In this document: positions 8,453 to 16,791 of the stretch, one piece after another
Layout of the letters: each line of letters starts with the position of its first letter
Numbering within the stretch: the stretch's first letter is position 1
Position numbers and translations under genes: made by a program
Source: Clostridia bacterium
GTDB taxonomy: Bacteria > Bacillota > Clostridia > Christensenellales > CAG-138
DNA: 45,178 bases
Assembly (NCBI GenBank): GCA_030533005.1
Contig: JAUNJX010000013.1
Span: forward strand, 1 to 45,178
Direction of reading: 5' to 3'
The notes under the pieces: generated by a model
Database searches by the model: none
Told to the model about the DNA's origin: nothing
The model's input: the letters and a program-made list of their open reading frames with translations, nothing else

Positions 8453-8477
8453 AAAAACGCTCCGGTGGAGCGTTTTT
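8453..8477. terminator. Second perfect hairpin in the tRNA-csaA gap
   Basis: AAAAACGCTCC (8453-8463), a 3-nt GGT loop and GGAGCGTTTTT (8467-8477) form a perfect 11-bp stem with U tracts possible on both strands. It lies inside the repeat-rich stretch after the tRNA and acts at least formally as a bidirectional terminator. Confidence 0.6.
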
Positions 8478-8546
8478 AGGGGCCGCGGAGCGCAGCCGCC
8501 CATGGTCGCGCAGTCTGGAAGACAAGCGGCGGGCGGATAAGCGGAG

Positions 8547-8563
8547 GAGCCCTGTTATCCCCA
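8547..8563 (+). repeat. 17-bp exact copy of the tRNA-Val 3' end
   Basis: GAGCCCTGTTATCCCCA at 8547-8563 is identical to bases 8351-8367 of the tRNA (T loop to discriminator). The two copies are 196 bp apart in the same orientation. Exact copies of tRNA 3' ends are typical of attachment-site remnants, but no integrase or element genes lie between them. Confidence 0.75.
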
Positions 8564-8620
8564 TCCAGCCCGCCGTGCGCGGCGCGAAGCGCAAGCAAGG
8601 CGGAATAACGACGTCCGATT

Positions 8621-8633
8621 TTCGAGCCCTGTT
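8621..8633 (+). repeat. 13-bp partial copy of the tRNA-Val T arm
   Basis: TTCGAGCCCTGTT at 8621-8633 equals tRNA bases 8348-8360. It is the third occurrence of the T-arm sequence in the same orientation within 300 bp. A shorter inverted match (AGGGCTCGAA, around 8424-8433) also occurs. The 8401-8690 gap otherwise holds no credible gene. Confidence 0.6.
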
Positions 8634-8712
8634 TTTTATGGAACACCGCTTGCCACGCACCGCGAATACAATTATACTTTTCCTATTAAAAGCTTACGGA
8701 AGGATAACATCT

Positions 8713-9042
8713 ATGGCTACCTTTGATGATTTTATGAAGCTGGATATCCGCGTGGGGACGATCACGCACGCCAAGGTATTTGAAAAAGCAAGAAAGCCCG
8801 CCTACCAGCTGGAGGTGGACTTTGGAGCAGAGATCGGCGTCAAACGCTCCTCCGCACAGATCACGGAGCACTATGCGCCAGACGAGCTGATCGGCAAGCA
8901 GGTGTTGGCGGTGGTCAATTTCCCGCCAAGGCAGATCGCGGACTTCATGTCCGAGGTGTTGGTGCTGGGTACCTACAGCGCGGGCGGCGTGGTGCTGATC
9001 ACGCCGGATAAGCCGGTGCAAAACGGCGATAAGCTGGGATAA
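8713..9042 (+). CDS. csaA: tRNA-binding domain protein, CsaA-like
   Basis: This 109-residue protein consists of a single EMAP/tRNA-binding OB-fold domain, as in CsaA and the C-terminus of bacterial methionyl-tRNA synthetase. Recognisable segments are FMKLDIRVGTI (N-terminus), YQLEVDFG, the RSSAQITEHY segment and VNFPPRQIADFMSEVLVLG. CsaA proteins are cytosolic dimers credited with chaperone-like or tRNA-binding activity. The frame is open upstream to 8419 but that extension crosses tRNA-derived repeats and is not credible. ATG 8713 has an AGGATAA ribosome site. It converges with the regulator gene ending at 9048. Confidence 0.88.
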   Translation: MATFDDFMKLDIRVGTITHAKVFEKARKPAYQLEVDFGAEIGVKRSSAQITEHYAPDELIGKQVLAVVNFPPRQIADFMSEVLVLGTYSAGGVVLITPDKPVQNGDKLG

Positions 9043-9047
9043 GCGTT

Positions 9048-9617
9048 TTATCCCGCGTATCGTATCACCATGTACAGGCGCACGGTTTTTTTGCCGTGGT
9101 TGGCATAAGCATGCGGCTGATCGCCGCTATAGCGGATGGAGTGCCCGGCGGGCACGGCATAGTCCTCCTCGCCCACCGTAAGCGCCAAGGTGCCCTCATA
9201 CACCATGGCGAATTCCTCCGTGCCGCGCTCGTGCGGGTCGGAAAGGGATGCTGTGCCGGGATCCAGTTCGATGTAGAGGATCTCCAGGCCCCGCCCCGCT
9301 TCGGCGGGGAAGACGGGATAAAGGCGAAAGCCCGGCTGACCGCTGCCAAGCGGCGCAAGCGCCTTATCCTCCACGATTTTGGCCGTGGGGCGTTCCTCGC
9401 TCATGAGCGTTGTAAAAGGAATTTTCAACCCTGTGCTGATCTTCCAAAGCGTTGCCACGGACAGGCCGCACTCGCCACGCTCGATCTGCCCCAGCATGCT
9501 TTTGCTGACGCCCGTGGCCTCCGCCACCTCGTCCAGCGTGATATTGCGTTTGCGCCTTAATTCCCGAAGATTCCCCGCAATGATTTGGTTCAAATCCTCC
9601 GCCGAAGCTGCCGCCAT
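9048..9617 (-). CDS. XRE-family regulator with C-terminal cupin domain
   Basis: This 189-residue transcription factor has an N-terminal XRE helix-turn-helix (about residues 10-65: NLRELRRKRN, LDEVAEATGVSKSMLGQIER) and a C-terminal double-stranded beta-helix cupin (about 110-185, with HERGTEEFAMVYEG and a later PAGHSIRYSGDQPHAY segment). This layout is common in regulators that sense a small metabolite. The start is ATG 9617, chosen for the GGAAGG ribosome site; the frame extends upstream to 9707 into the activase gene. It follows the glycyl radical enzyme and its activase by 38 nt on the same strand, so it is probably the operon's own regulator. The ligand is not known. Confidence 0.88.
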   Translation of the reverse strand: MAAASAEDLNQIIAGNLRELRRKRNITLDEVAEATGVSKSMLGQIERGECGLSVATLWKISTGLKIPFTTLMSEERPTAKIVEDKALAPLGSGQPGFRLYPVFPAEAGRGLEILYIELDPGTASLSDPHERGTEEFAMVYEGTLALTVGEEDYAVPAGHSIRYSGDQPHAYANHGKKTVRLYMVIRYAG

Positions 9618-9655
9618 ACTTTTATCCTTCCATTCTTTCCAATATGATGCGATCG

Positions 9656-10396
9656 TTATAGATAGCTTGCTACATCGATACCCATGCTGCGGGCCATATC
9701 CTGCCAATGTGAAAGCTGCTCGCTTGTCGGTATGCCAAAGCCCGCGTCGGGTGGAGGCATGCCAAGCTCTTTGTACTTTTCCTCGCCAAAACGGTGATAG
9801 GGGAGCAGCTCCAGCGAAGCGTGCGGCGCTTGAGCGCGTAAAAAGGCGAAGGCGCGGGACATGCTGTCGTCATCCGCATTGACGCCGAGAATGACGGGGA
9901 TGCGCACCACCGTGGGCACGCCCAATTCGCCCGTTCTTTGGATGTTCTCCAGGATGAGGCGGTTATCCACGCCCGTAAACCTGCGATGCTGCGCCGGATC
10001 GATGTGCTTGAGGTCGATGAAGATAAGCTCCATCTTTTTGAGCGTCTCCGCAAGCGCGTCAAAGTCAAATTGCCCGCAGGTCTCGATGGCAAGATCGAAG
10101 CCCTCGTCATAAAGCGCGTCCGCAAGCTCCCCTAAGAATGCCGGCTGCGCCGTAGCCTCCCCGCCCGAAAAGGTCACCCCGCCGCCCGAAAAGCGGTAAA
10201 AGATGGCCTGCCGCCGCATCTCCCTGAGGATTTCTTCGGTTTCCACCCAGCGGGTCATGGGGTTTTGCAGCGTCTGCCCTTCGGGATTGGCGCACCACGC
10301 GCAGCGCAGCGGGCAACCGGCCATGAAGATGATGGTGCGGATGCCTTCGCCGTCGTTGACCGAAAAATGCTGTAGCTGCATGATGTAGCCGCCCAT
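9656..10396 (-). CDS. Glycyl radical enzyme activase (radical SAM)
   Basis: This 246-residue radical SAM protein resembles pyruvate formate-lyase activating enzymes. The [4Fe-4S] cluster motif is CPLRCAWC (Cys28, Cys32, Cys35), followed by the family's FSGGEA segment for SAM binding. The length corresponds to the short PflA type, with no extra ferredoxin-like cluster insert that many dehydratase activases carry. It would abstract hydrogen from Gly764 of the neighbouring enzyme to create the radical under anaerobic conditions. The gene begins 24 nt after the glycyl radical enzyme stop codon with a GGGAGG ribosome site, in a three-gene minus-strand operon. The activase is strongly supported; its partner is inferred from adjacency. 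Confidence 0.93.
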   Translation of the reverse strand: MGGYIMQLQHFSVNDGEGIRTIIFMAGCPLRCAWCANPEGQTLQNPMTRWVETEEILREMRRQAIFYRFSGGGVTFSGGEATAQPAFLGELADALYDEGFDLAIETCGQFDFDALAETLKKMELIFIDLKHIDPAQHRRFTGVDNRLILENIQRTGELGVPTVVRIPVILGVNADDDSMSRAFAFLRAQAPHASLELLPYHRFGEEKYKELGMPPPDAGFGIPTSEQLSHWQDMARSMGIDVASYL

Positions 10397-10420
10397 AAAG
10401 TGTCCTCCCGGATGATGGTA

Positions 10421-12787
10421 TTAGAGGCTGTGCTCCGTCCTTGCGATGATGGCGTCCTGCATGGATTTGGAGAGGTTGACAAACTGTGTGGAATAGCCCG
10501 CCACGCGAACCAGCAGATCCTTGTAGTTTTCCGGGTGTGCCTGCGCGTCCCGCAGCGTTTCCGACGAGATGCAGTTGAACTGCACATGGAATGCGCCCAG
10601 CGAGAACAGCGTCTGGATCATCGCGCCAAGATTGGCCTGCCCGCGCTTGGTGGCGACAAGCTCCGGGTTCAAGCGAAGGTTCAGCAGCGTACCGCCCGAG
10701 TGTATCTCCTGATTGACCTTGGCGGTGGAGCGCATGGCGGCAAGCGGCGTTGATGTATCCGTGCCTACATAGGGGGATACGCCTTCGCTTGAGGGTTCGC
10801 CGTTTTTGCGGCCGTCCGGCGTGGCGCCCAGCACCCTGCCCATGGGGATATAGTTGGAAATGCCCATGAACGCGGTCAAAAACGGAGAGCCGAAGATATC
10901 CTTATATTGGTGAATCTCATCGTAAAAGTGATTGGCGATCTCTATGGCGACGTCGTCTGCGTAATCGTCGTCATTGCCGTATTTGGGACAATCCTGCGCC
11001 TGCCTGCGCAAATCCTCGAAGCCTTCCCAGTTGGCTTGCAGAGCCTTCACGAGCGTTTCCATGGTGCAGACCTTATCCTCGAACACCAGCTTTTTGATCG
11101 CCGCGAGGGAGTTGGCGACGACGGCAAGGCCGATGCCCGTGATGACGGGGCCGATGTTGTATTTTGCGCCGCCATGGGACAGGTCGCGGCCCGTATCCAT
11201 GCAGTTTTCGATGCAGGAGGAGAGGAAGGGGCGCGGCACCATTTCCTTATGCAGCCGCTGCGCCTCCACCGTGAGGATGATGGAATGCCTGCAAAGGTTG
11301 TCGAACTGCTTGAAAAAGGCGGCCTTGCATTCTTCATAGGACGCGAAGGATGCGGCGGGCTTTTCCTCCAAGCCCATCCTTTCTCCCGTCATAAGGCTCA
11401 CGCCCTGATTGAGCGCATATTCCAGCGCCGAACCAAAGTTGACGTTGACGGCGGCTGTCCATTCGCCCGTTTTGCGGTAATGGGGGACGACGCAGCCGCA
11501 GTTGTTCCAGTCCCGCGCGTCCTCGGGTTCGTAGCCGGCGTTGATAAGCATCTGGTAGCCCACGCTGTCGCTGTGGATGGCGGGGAAGCCGGTGCCCTTG
11601 GAGACAAGGTGCGTTACGGCGTCCAAAAATTCCTTGGGGCAATCCGCCTGCACGCGCACGGACAGACCCGGCTGGTGCGTTTTTGCTTCCTCCGTGGCCT
11701 TTAGCGCCATATAGGTAACGGCGTTGGTGCCGTCCTTGCCATCCCGCTTCTTGCCGCCCACGGTCAGGTTTTGGAACTGGTTATAGCCCGCGAAATAATC
11801 GGCGGTGTTGGCCGAGATCGTCCACACCCATTCGGAATATTTCAGCCACAGCGCCTCGATCAGCTCCTGCGCCGCGTCCTCCGTGATGGCGCCTTTTGCG
11901 AGGTCTGCTTCAAAATATGGGTTCATATACTGGTCAAAGCGGCCGGGGTTCAAGGACAGCGGATTTTCCGAGAGTATGCCGCCCACCTGTACGAACCAGA
12001 GGAATTGTATGGCCTCATAGAAGCTTTCGGGCGGGTTTTCCGGCACCCTGCGGCAGTTTTGGGCGATGACGCGCAGCTCGCGCGCACGCACATCGTCTTT
12101 TTCCGTCGCGGCCAGGCGCTCCGCCTCCTCCGCATAGCGGTGCGCATAGCGGATGATGCCCTTGGACGTCCAAAGGATGGAGGTGTAGAAATCCCTCTTA
12201 TCCTCGTCCTCCGGCTTTGTGGGGTCAAGGCTTGCTATATGCGCCTCCGCCTCGCGGATGACGCCGCCAAAGCCTTTTTTGAACAATACATCCTGATAAT
12301 CCGGCGTGATCTCGCCCACGGCCTGCCGCCACTTGGAATCATTGTCGATAATGCCCGTATCCACGCCGATATGGCGGGTATCCTCCGGCAGACGCGCCAG
12401 GAACGCCTCCTCCAAAGACTTGCCCTTCCAATAAGGGAAGATGCTTTCCCGCACGAAAGCCCGCTGTTCATCCGTCATGATATAGGGATCCTGCGGGCGG
12501 GTCGCAAACGTGTCCATTTCCTTGTCTACCCAAAGCCAGGAGAATTCCGGCGTCAGGATGCCGCACTTGCGGAATTCGCCTATCGCGCCCACCACAAGCT
12601 CACCCTCAAAAATATGTACGCCAAGCTGATCGCAGCAGTCGTAAAACGCCCGGGCGCGGCGGATGCACACGGGCAGACCCTCCGTTTCCTTATGGGATTG
12701 CGTCCAAATGAGCGCGCGCTCACAGGAGATTTCCGGCTTGGCCCCGACATAGTTCTGGCGTATCTTTTCTATTCGCTCGCTCACCAT
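10421..12787 (-). CDS. Glycyl radical enzyme of the PFL-like superfamily, substrate unknown
   Basis: This 788-residue protein has the two defining features of a glycyl radical enzyme. The C-terminal glycyl loop is RVAGYS, with Gly764. The cysteine loop is NNCGCVVPHY, with Cys432 expected as the thiyl residue. The length and the positions of both residues are very like trans-4-hydroxyproline dehydratase and other dehydratase-like members. However, the residue two after the Cys is Val434, whereas those members (choline lyase, glycerol/propanediol/hydroxyproline dehydratases) have GCVE. Other family segments present include GRFDQYM and LGATPDGR. It is followed by its activase (24-nt gap) and an XRE-cupin regulator. 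An AAGGAG ribosome site precedes ATG 12787. The reaction cannot be assigned: the Glu-to-Val change argues against a textbook dehydratase. Confidence 0.9.
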   Translation of the reverse strand: MVSERIEKIRQNYVGAKPEISCERALIWTQSHKETEGLPVCIRRARAFYDCCDQLGVHIFEGELVVGAIGEFRKCGILTPEFSWLWVDKEMDTFATRPQDPYIMTDEQRAFVRESIFPYWKGKSLEEAFLARLPEDTRHIGVDTGIIDNDSKWRQAVGEITPDYQDVLFKKGFGGVIREAEAHIASLDPTKPEDEDKRDFYTSILWTSKGIIRYAHRYAEEAERLAATEKDDVRARELRVIAQNCRRVPENPPESFYEAIQFLWFVQVGGILSENPLSLNPGRFDQYMNPYFEADLAKGAITEDAAQELIEALWLKYSEWVWTISANTADYFAGYNQFQNLTVGGKKRDGKDGTNAVTYMALKATEEAKTHQPGLSVRVQADCPKEFLDAVTHLVSKGTGFPAIHSDSVGYQMLINAGYEPEDARDWNNCGCVVPHYRKTGEWTAAVNVNFGSALEYALNQGVSLMTGERMGLEEKPAASFASYEECKAAFFKQFDNLCRHSIILTVEAQRLHKEMVPRPFLSSCIENCMDTGRDLSHGGAKYNIGPVITGIGLAVVANSLAAIKKLVFEDKVCTMETLVKALQANWEGFEDLRRQAQDCPKYGNDDDYADDVAIEIANHFYDEIHQYKDIFGSPFLTAFMGISNYIPMGRVLGATPDGRKNGEPSSEGVSPYVGTDTSTPLAAMRSTAKVNQEIHSGGTLLNLRLNPELVATKRGQANLGAMIQTLFSLGAFHVQFNCISSETLRDAQAHPENYKDLLVRVAGYSTQFVNLSKSMQDAIIARTEHSL

Positions 12788-12867
12788 ATTCGACAGTCTC
12801 CTTTGATTTAGTATTCCGCACTTTTGTGCGCTATTTCATACACAAAGCGTAGCATACTATATGCGCG

Positions 12868-12897
12868 TAGTCAAGGGCGCGTGATGTATGTTATAAT
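12868..12897 (+). promoter_or_regulatory. Antiporter promoter, extended -10
   Basis: TAGTCA (12868-12873), an 18-nt spacer and TATAAT (12892-12897) preceded by TGT, an extended -10. It drives the antiporter, starting 53 nt downstream, and is divergent from the glycyl radical operon. Confidence 0.55.
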
Positions 12898-12949
12898 TCC
12901 TTAAGGTATTTCTTATCTTGGCGCACGGCGCAAAAACGAAAGCGAGGGC

Positions 12950-14560
12950 ATGGACGGGTTGGCTTCTTATTTGCTTATGGCGGCGGCGGTGATCGTCGCA
13001 TGCGTGATCTTTAACAGGATATCCTCCAAGCTGGGTATTCCTACGCTGCTTGCCTTTATCCTGCTGGGCATGTTCTTTGGCGCGGATGGCGTCATCAAGA
13101 TCCAGTTTGACGATTACGCCTTTGCGGAGCAGATATGCTCCATTGCGTTGATCTTCATCATGTTTTACGGCGGCTTTGGCACCAAATGGAGCGCCGCGCA
13201 GCCGATCGTTGTAAAGGCGGTGCTGCTCTCCTCGCTGGGGACGATCATCACGGCGGGGCTTGTGGGGCTGTTTTGCCGCTTCGTTCTTAAGATCGCGCTG
13301 TTGGAAAGCTTTTTGATCGGCGCTGTCATATGCTCCACGGATGCAGCGTCCGTGTTCTCCATCCTCCGCTCCAAACGCCTGAACCTTCGCTATCACACGG
13401 CTTCGCTGCTGGAGGTGGAGAGCGGCAGCAACGATCCCTTTTCCTATATGCTTACCGTCGTCGTGCTTTCCATCATGGATGGTAAGGTCGCGGGCGGCGC
13501 TTTTGCGTACATGCTGTTTGCGCAGGTCGCCTACGGGGTCGCCTTTGGCGCCGCGATCGCGGTCGTGTCCATGTTTTTCCTGCGGAAATTCCGCTTTTCC
13601 ACCGCGGGCTTCGACGCCATCTTCATGGTGGCTGTGGCCATCATATCCTATGCCGCGCCTACCTATTTCGGCGGCAACGGGTATTTGAGCGCCTACATCG
13701 TGGGCATTGTGCTGGGCAACCAGCGGATAGAGCAAAAGCGGGCGCTGGTGAATTTCTTCGACGCGACCACGGGGCTTATGCAGATGGTGCTTTTCTTCCT
13801 GCTGGGCTTGATCGCCCTCCCCTCGCAGCTGCCCGGCGTGGCGCTCACGGGGCTGTGGGTCGCGCTGTTTTTGACCTTTGTGGCGCGGCCTGCTGCGGTG
13901 TTTGCCATACTGTCTCCGTTTAAGAGTAATTTGAACCAACAAATACTCGTTTCGTGGGCGGGCATGCGCGGCGCGGCCTCCATCGTTTTTGCCATTATGG
14001 CGGTGATCGATCCGGCGGTGATCAAGCACGACATATTCCATATCGTGTTTTTTATCGTGCTGTTCTCCATACTTTTCCAAGGCACGCTGATACCCTTCGC
14101 GGCGAAAGCCCTGCGCATGACCGACGACGAATCCGACGTTATGAAAACCTTTACGGATTATGTGGACGAGGTGCCCATTCAGTTTATCCAGTCCACGGTG
14201 TCCGCTTCGCATCCATGGGTGGGTCTGGAGGTGCGAGAGCTCGTATTGCCGCCTGAATCCCTCTTGGTGCTGCTCATCCGCGGCAGCAGAAAGATCGTGC
14301 CCAACGGCAAGACCGTATTGACCAAAGGCGACACGCTGGTTTTAAGCGGCAAGGCCACCAATCGCATCGACGGCGTGCGCCTGTACGAGAGGGTCATCTC
14401 CAAGGGGGACGATTGGGCGAACAAGACGCTCTCCGAAATCCCGTCCGGCCAGGATCTCATCATCATGATACGGCGCGGCGAGGAGATCCTCATACCCAAG
14501 GGGAATACAAGGCTTTTGGAGCGCGACACGCTGGTCATCAACGGGACGACGGCGGGTTAA
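12950..14560 (+). CDS. Cation/proton antiporter, CPA1 (NhaP2-like) with TrkA-C domains
   Basis: This 536-residue protein joins a CPA1-type sodium or potassium/proton antiporter to a cytosolic regulatory tail. About 12 hydrophobic helices occupy residues 5-395. They include the STDAASVFSIL and GSNDPFSYML segments that carry the ion-binding ND pair. The C-terminal ~130 residues (about 405-535) hold TrkA-C-like repeats (VGLEVRELVLP, LLVLLIRG, KGDTLVLSG) typical of NhaP2/CvrA. It exchanges cytosolic cations for protons and helps pH and ion homeostasis. It starts at ATG 12950 with a weak GCGAGGG site. Whether it prefers Na+ or K+ cannot be told. Confidence 0.9.
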   Translation: MDGLASYLLMAAAVIVACVIFNRISSKLGIPTLLAFILLGMFFGADGVIKIQFDDYAFAEQICSIALIFIMFYGGFGTKWSAAQPIVVKAVLLSSLGTIITAGLVGLFCRFVLKIALLESFLIGAVICSTDAASVFSILRSKRLNLRYHTASLLEVESGSNDPFSYMLTVVVLSIMDGKVAGGAFAYMLFAQVAYGVAFGAAIAVVSMFFLRKFRFSTAGFDAIFMVAVAIISYAAPTYFGGNGYLSAYIVGIVLGNQRIEQKRALVNFFDATTGLMQMVLFFLLGLIALPSQLPGVALTGLWVALFLTFVARPAAVFAILSPFKSNLNQQILVSWAGMRGAASIVFAIMAVIDPAVIKHDIFHIVFFIVLFSILFQGTLIPFAAKALRMTDDESDVMKTFTDYVDEVPIQFIQSTVSASHPWVGLEVRELVLPPESLLVLLIRGSRKIVPNGKTVLTKGDTLVLSGKATNRIDGVRLYERVISKGDDWANKTLSEIPSGQDLIIMIRRGEEILIPKGNTRLLERDTLVINGTTAG

Positions 14561-14610
14561 TCCGCAATTTCGTATTAAAATATAAAAAATGCGCTTGCGT
14601 TGCACAACAC

Positions 14611-14638
14611 TTGCTGATACCATCAGAATGTATAAAAT
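14611..14638 (+). promoter_or_regulatory. nagB promoter
   Basis: TTGCTG (14611-14616), 16 nt, TAAAAT (14633-14638). The predicted start is about 10 nt before the GGGAGG ribosome site of nagB. Confidence 0.4.
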
Positions 14639-14654
14639 AGTGGGAGGATTGGAA

Positions 14655-15404
14655 ATGCTATACACAAAGATATACAAAGCGAAGGATCCTGAGGCGGCCG
14701 GAAAAATCGCTGCCGATCAGTTTGAGGCCGTTATTAAAGAAAAGCCCGCGTGCGTGATCGGCCTTGCGACAGGCTCCTCGCCGCTGCCGCTTTACCGTGA
14801 GCTGATCGCGCGCGAACAGTGCGGTGCGATCGATTTTTCCCGTGTGCGCTCCGCCAATTTGGATGAATACAAAGGGCTTCCCGCTGATCATCCGCAGAGC
14901 TATCGCTTCTTCATGCAGGAAAATCTGTTCGATCATATCTCCATTCGTCCGGAAAACACCATCGTGCCCGATGGCCTTGCAAGCGATGTGGAGGCCATGT
15001 GCATGGCCTATGAACGCAGGATCGAGGATTGGGGCGGCGTGGATATCCAGCTCTTGGGCATAGGCCACGACGGGCATATCGGCTTTAACGAGCCCTGCGA
15101 TCATTTTCCGCTGTGGACGCATGAGGTCGCGCTTACCGAGATGACCCGCAATGCCAACAAGCGCTTTTTCGATTCCCTTGACGATGTGCCGACGGCCGCG
15201 TTTACCATGGGAATTGGCACCGTGATGGCGGCGCGCAAGATCGTGATGATCATCACGGGCGCGGATAAGGCGGAGATTCTGTATCGCGCTTTCTTTGGCC
15301 CTGTCACGCCGGAGATACCGGCTTCCGTTTTACAGCTGCATCCCGACGTCGTGCTGGTTTGCGACGATGCGGCGTTTTCCCTTGCCGCACAAAAGACCGT
15401 ATAA
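14655..15404 (+). CDS. nagB: Glucosamine-6-phosphate deaminase
   Basis: This 249-residue enzyme converts glucosamine 6-phosphate to fructose 6-phosphate and ammonia, feeding amino sugars into glycolysis. Motifs seen are LATGSSPLPLYREL (phosphate-binding loop), NLDEYKGL (the catalytic Asp region) and LGIGHDGHIGFNEP (the His active site). It uses ATG 14655, 7 nt after GGGAGG; the frame is open upstream to 14589 without support. No nagA or other amino-sugar gene neighbours it. The neighbouring ROK regulator (convergent, 15508-16719) belongs to a family that includes NagC, but the two genes are separated by a bidirectional terminator and no functional link is shown. Confidence 0.96.
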   Translation: MLYTKIYKAKDPEAAGKIAADQFEAVIKEKPACVIGLATGSSPLPLYRELIAREQCGAIDFSRVRSANLDEYKGLPADHPQSYRFFMQENLFDHISIRPENTIVPDGLASDVEAMCMAYERRIEDWGGVDIQLLGIGHDGHIGFNEPCDHFPLWTHEVALTEMTRNANKRFFDSLDDVPTAAFTMGIGTVMAARKIVMIITGADKAEILYRAFFGPVTPEIPASVLQLHPDVVLVCDDAAFSLAAQKTV

Positions 15405-15454
15405 GCGGCGACGATCGGTCGATTTCTGTCAACAGATCATCAACAGGTCATATG

Positions 15455-15496
15455 AAAAAAGTGTGCATTGGAAGAAAATCCGATGCACACTTTTTT
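15455..15496. terminator. Bidirectional terminator between nagB and the ROK gene
   Basis: GTGTGCAT (15461-15468) pairs with ATGCACAC (15483-15490), extended inside by GGA/TCC. An A tract precedes the stem and a T tract (15491-15496) follows. It sits between convergent genes. Confidence 0.9.
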
Positions 15497-15507
15497 GCCG
15501 TTAGGGA

Positions 15508-16719
15508 TCAATTTGCGGCGCGCTGCGCCTCTCCGAAGCGCTTGAGCTGCTCCGGAGAGGAGAGGAAGCGGTCGATGGCGAGATTGGCGGCGGAAAGCAG
15601 GTCGGGATTTTTGTCGATGGAGGAGGTGATGATGTCCACCGGATGCCCGCATTTGATCAGCTTTCTTTCGGATAAAAGCCTGCGGATGCAGGATAGCAGC
15701 AGCTCCGGCCGGTAGGTGATATCGCGGCCGTTGACGATGATCGCCTCCACGTCCAGCATATTGATCGTGTTGACGATCAGCGTGGTGAGGTAAAACGCCT
15801 CGCGTTCCACCACCTGCCTGGCTTCCGGCATGCCGTCGTTGGCAAAATCCACGATGGTGCGCCAGTTGGTAAAACGGCTGTCTATGGTCATGGCGTATGC
15901 AGTGATGCTCGCAAGCGTAGCATACAGCTCCGCGCAGCCGATATTGCCGCACTTGCAGCGCTTGCCGTTGATGTCGATGGTGGTGTGCCCCAGCTCGCTG
16001 CCGTTTCCAAGCTGGCTTTCGTTCAAATGGCGGTTGAGCACAAGCCCCCCGCCAAGGCCGCCGGTGACCTCCAGCACAAGAAAGCTGTCATAGCGATCCT
16101 TCACGCCGTAAAAAAGCTCGCTGAGCGCGTGCGTGCACGCGTCGTTTTTCAACGTCACAGGGCAGTGATAGCGCTCAGAAAGCAGGCTGACGACCGGCGA
16201 GTGCTCGAACGCGATCAGGTTGGGTGGGTCGTCTATGGTGCCCGCCTCCACATTGATAGGCCCCGGCGCGCCCACGCCGATGCCGATGAACGTGCCGGCG
16301 GGCTTTACCTGCGCGATGGCGTTATCGATCATGCTAAACAGCTTGGCATACGCCGTTTCGCGGGTATCGTAGGGGGCGACAAGGTCGACATGCTCACAGG
16401 CAAGCTCGTTTCCGCAGAAATCGAAAAGACCGGCGGCAAAATAGTCGCGGCGGATGGCGACGCCGACGCAGTAGCATGCGCTGCCGTTGAGCTTTAAGGC
16501 GATGGAGGAGCGTCCGCTCGATTTGAGCGCGATGGAGGAGCCCTCCACAAGCAAGCCTTGGTTGAGCAGCGCATCCACCTGCAGGCTGATGGCGGCGCGC
16601 GTAAGACCCATTCTTCGCGCAAGCTCGGAACGCGAGATGGATTCGATGCGCAGCTCCTCGATCAGCCTGCGGTAGTTGGAGTATTTCATGGTTTCTGCAT
16701 TGAGCGCTTTTTTCTTCAT
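15508..16719 (-). CDS. ROK family transcriptional repressor (first of two)
   Basis: This 403-residue regulator has an N-terminal winged helix (residues ~15-70: SRSELARRMGLTRAAIS, then LQVDALLNQGLL) and a C-terminal ROK sugar-sensing domain. The ROK zinc motif is present as CKCGNIGC. ROK repressors such as NagC, Mlc and XylR bind operators unless a sugar or sugar phosphate is bound. It is the last gene on the minus strand of the sugar locus and is separated from the VOC gene operon by a terminator. GAGGTG precedes ATG 16719. Its promoter lies in a 50-bp element (16739-16790) also found before the second ROK gene, suggesting shared control. The sugar is unknown. Confidence 0.92.
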   Translation of the reverse strand: MKKKALNAETMKYSNYRRLIEELRIESISRSELARRMGLTRAAISLQVDALLNQGLLVEGSSIALKSSGRSSIALKLNGSACYCVGVAIRRDYFAAGLFDFCGNELACEHVDLVAPYDTRETAYAKLFSMIDNAIAQVKPAGTFIGIGVGAPGPINVEAGTIDDPPNLIAFEHSPVVSLLSERYHCPVTLKNDACTHALSELFYGVKDRYDSFLVLEVTGGLGGGLVLNRHLNESQLGNGSELGHTTIDINGKRCKCGNIGCAELYATLASITAYAMTIDSRFTNWRTIVDFANDGMPEARQVVEREAFYLTTLIVNTINMLDVEAIIVNGRDITYRPELLLSCIRRLLSERKLIKCGHPVDIITSSIDKNPDLLSAANLAIDRFLSSPEQLKRFGEAQRAAN

Positions 16720-16738
16720 AACGGTAACACCTCAATAT

Positions 16739-16790
16739 TGCAATTCTAACATAAAAAAGCGGATTTGATTAGTTGAAATTTTATTCCTTA
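16739..16790 (-). promoter_or_regulatory. Shared ~50-bp promoter element, copy A
   Basis: This segment is nearly identical to 20519-20570. Both sit upstream of a ROK gene on the minus strand. Read on the minus strand it contains an extended -10 (TGT then TAGAAT, plus-strand ATTCTA at 16743-16748), and the -35 region overlaps a TTAGTTGA core (TTAGCTAA in copy B). It places the start about 17 nt before the ROK gene's ATG. Confidence 0.65.
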
Positions 16791-16791
16791 T

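Noticed and set aside
8313-8660. Minus-strand open frame covering the tRNA-Val gene (GDNRARTCDLL type)
   Set aside because: This is the familiar spurious translation of the complement of a tRNA gene; the tRNA is certain.
8419-8712. N-terminal extension of the csaA frame
   Set aside because: It crosses tRNA-derived repeats and a terminator-like hairpin; the ATG at 8713 has a ribosome site and gives a normal-length protein.
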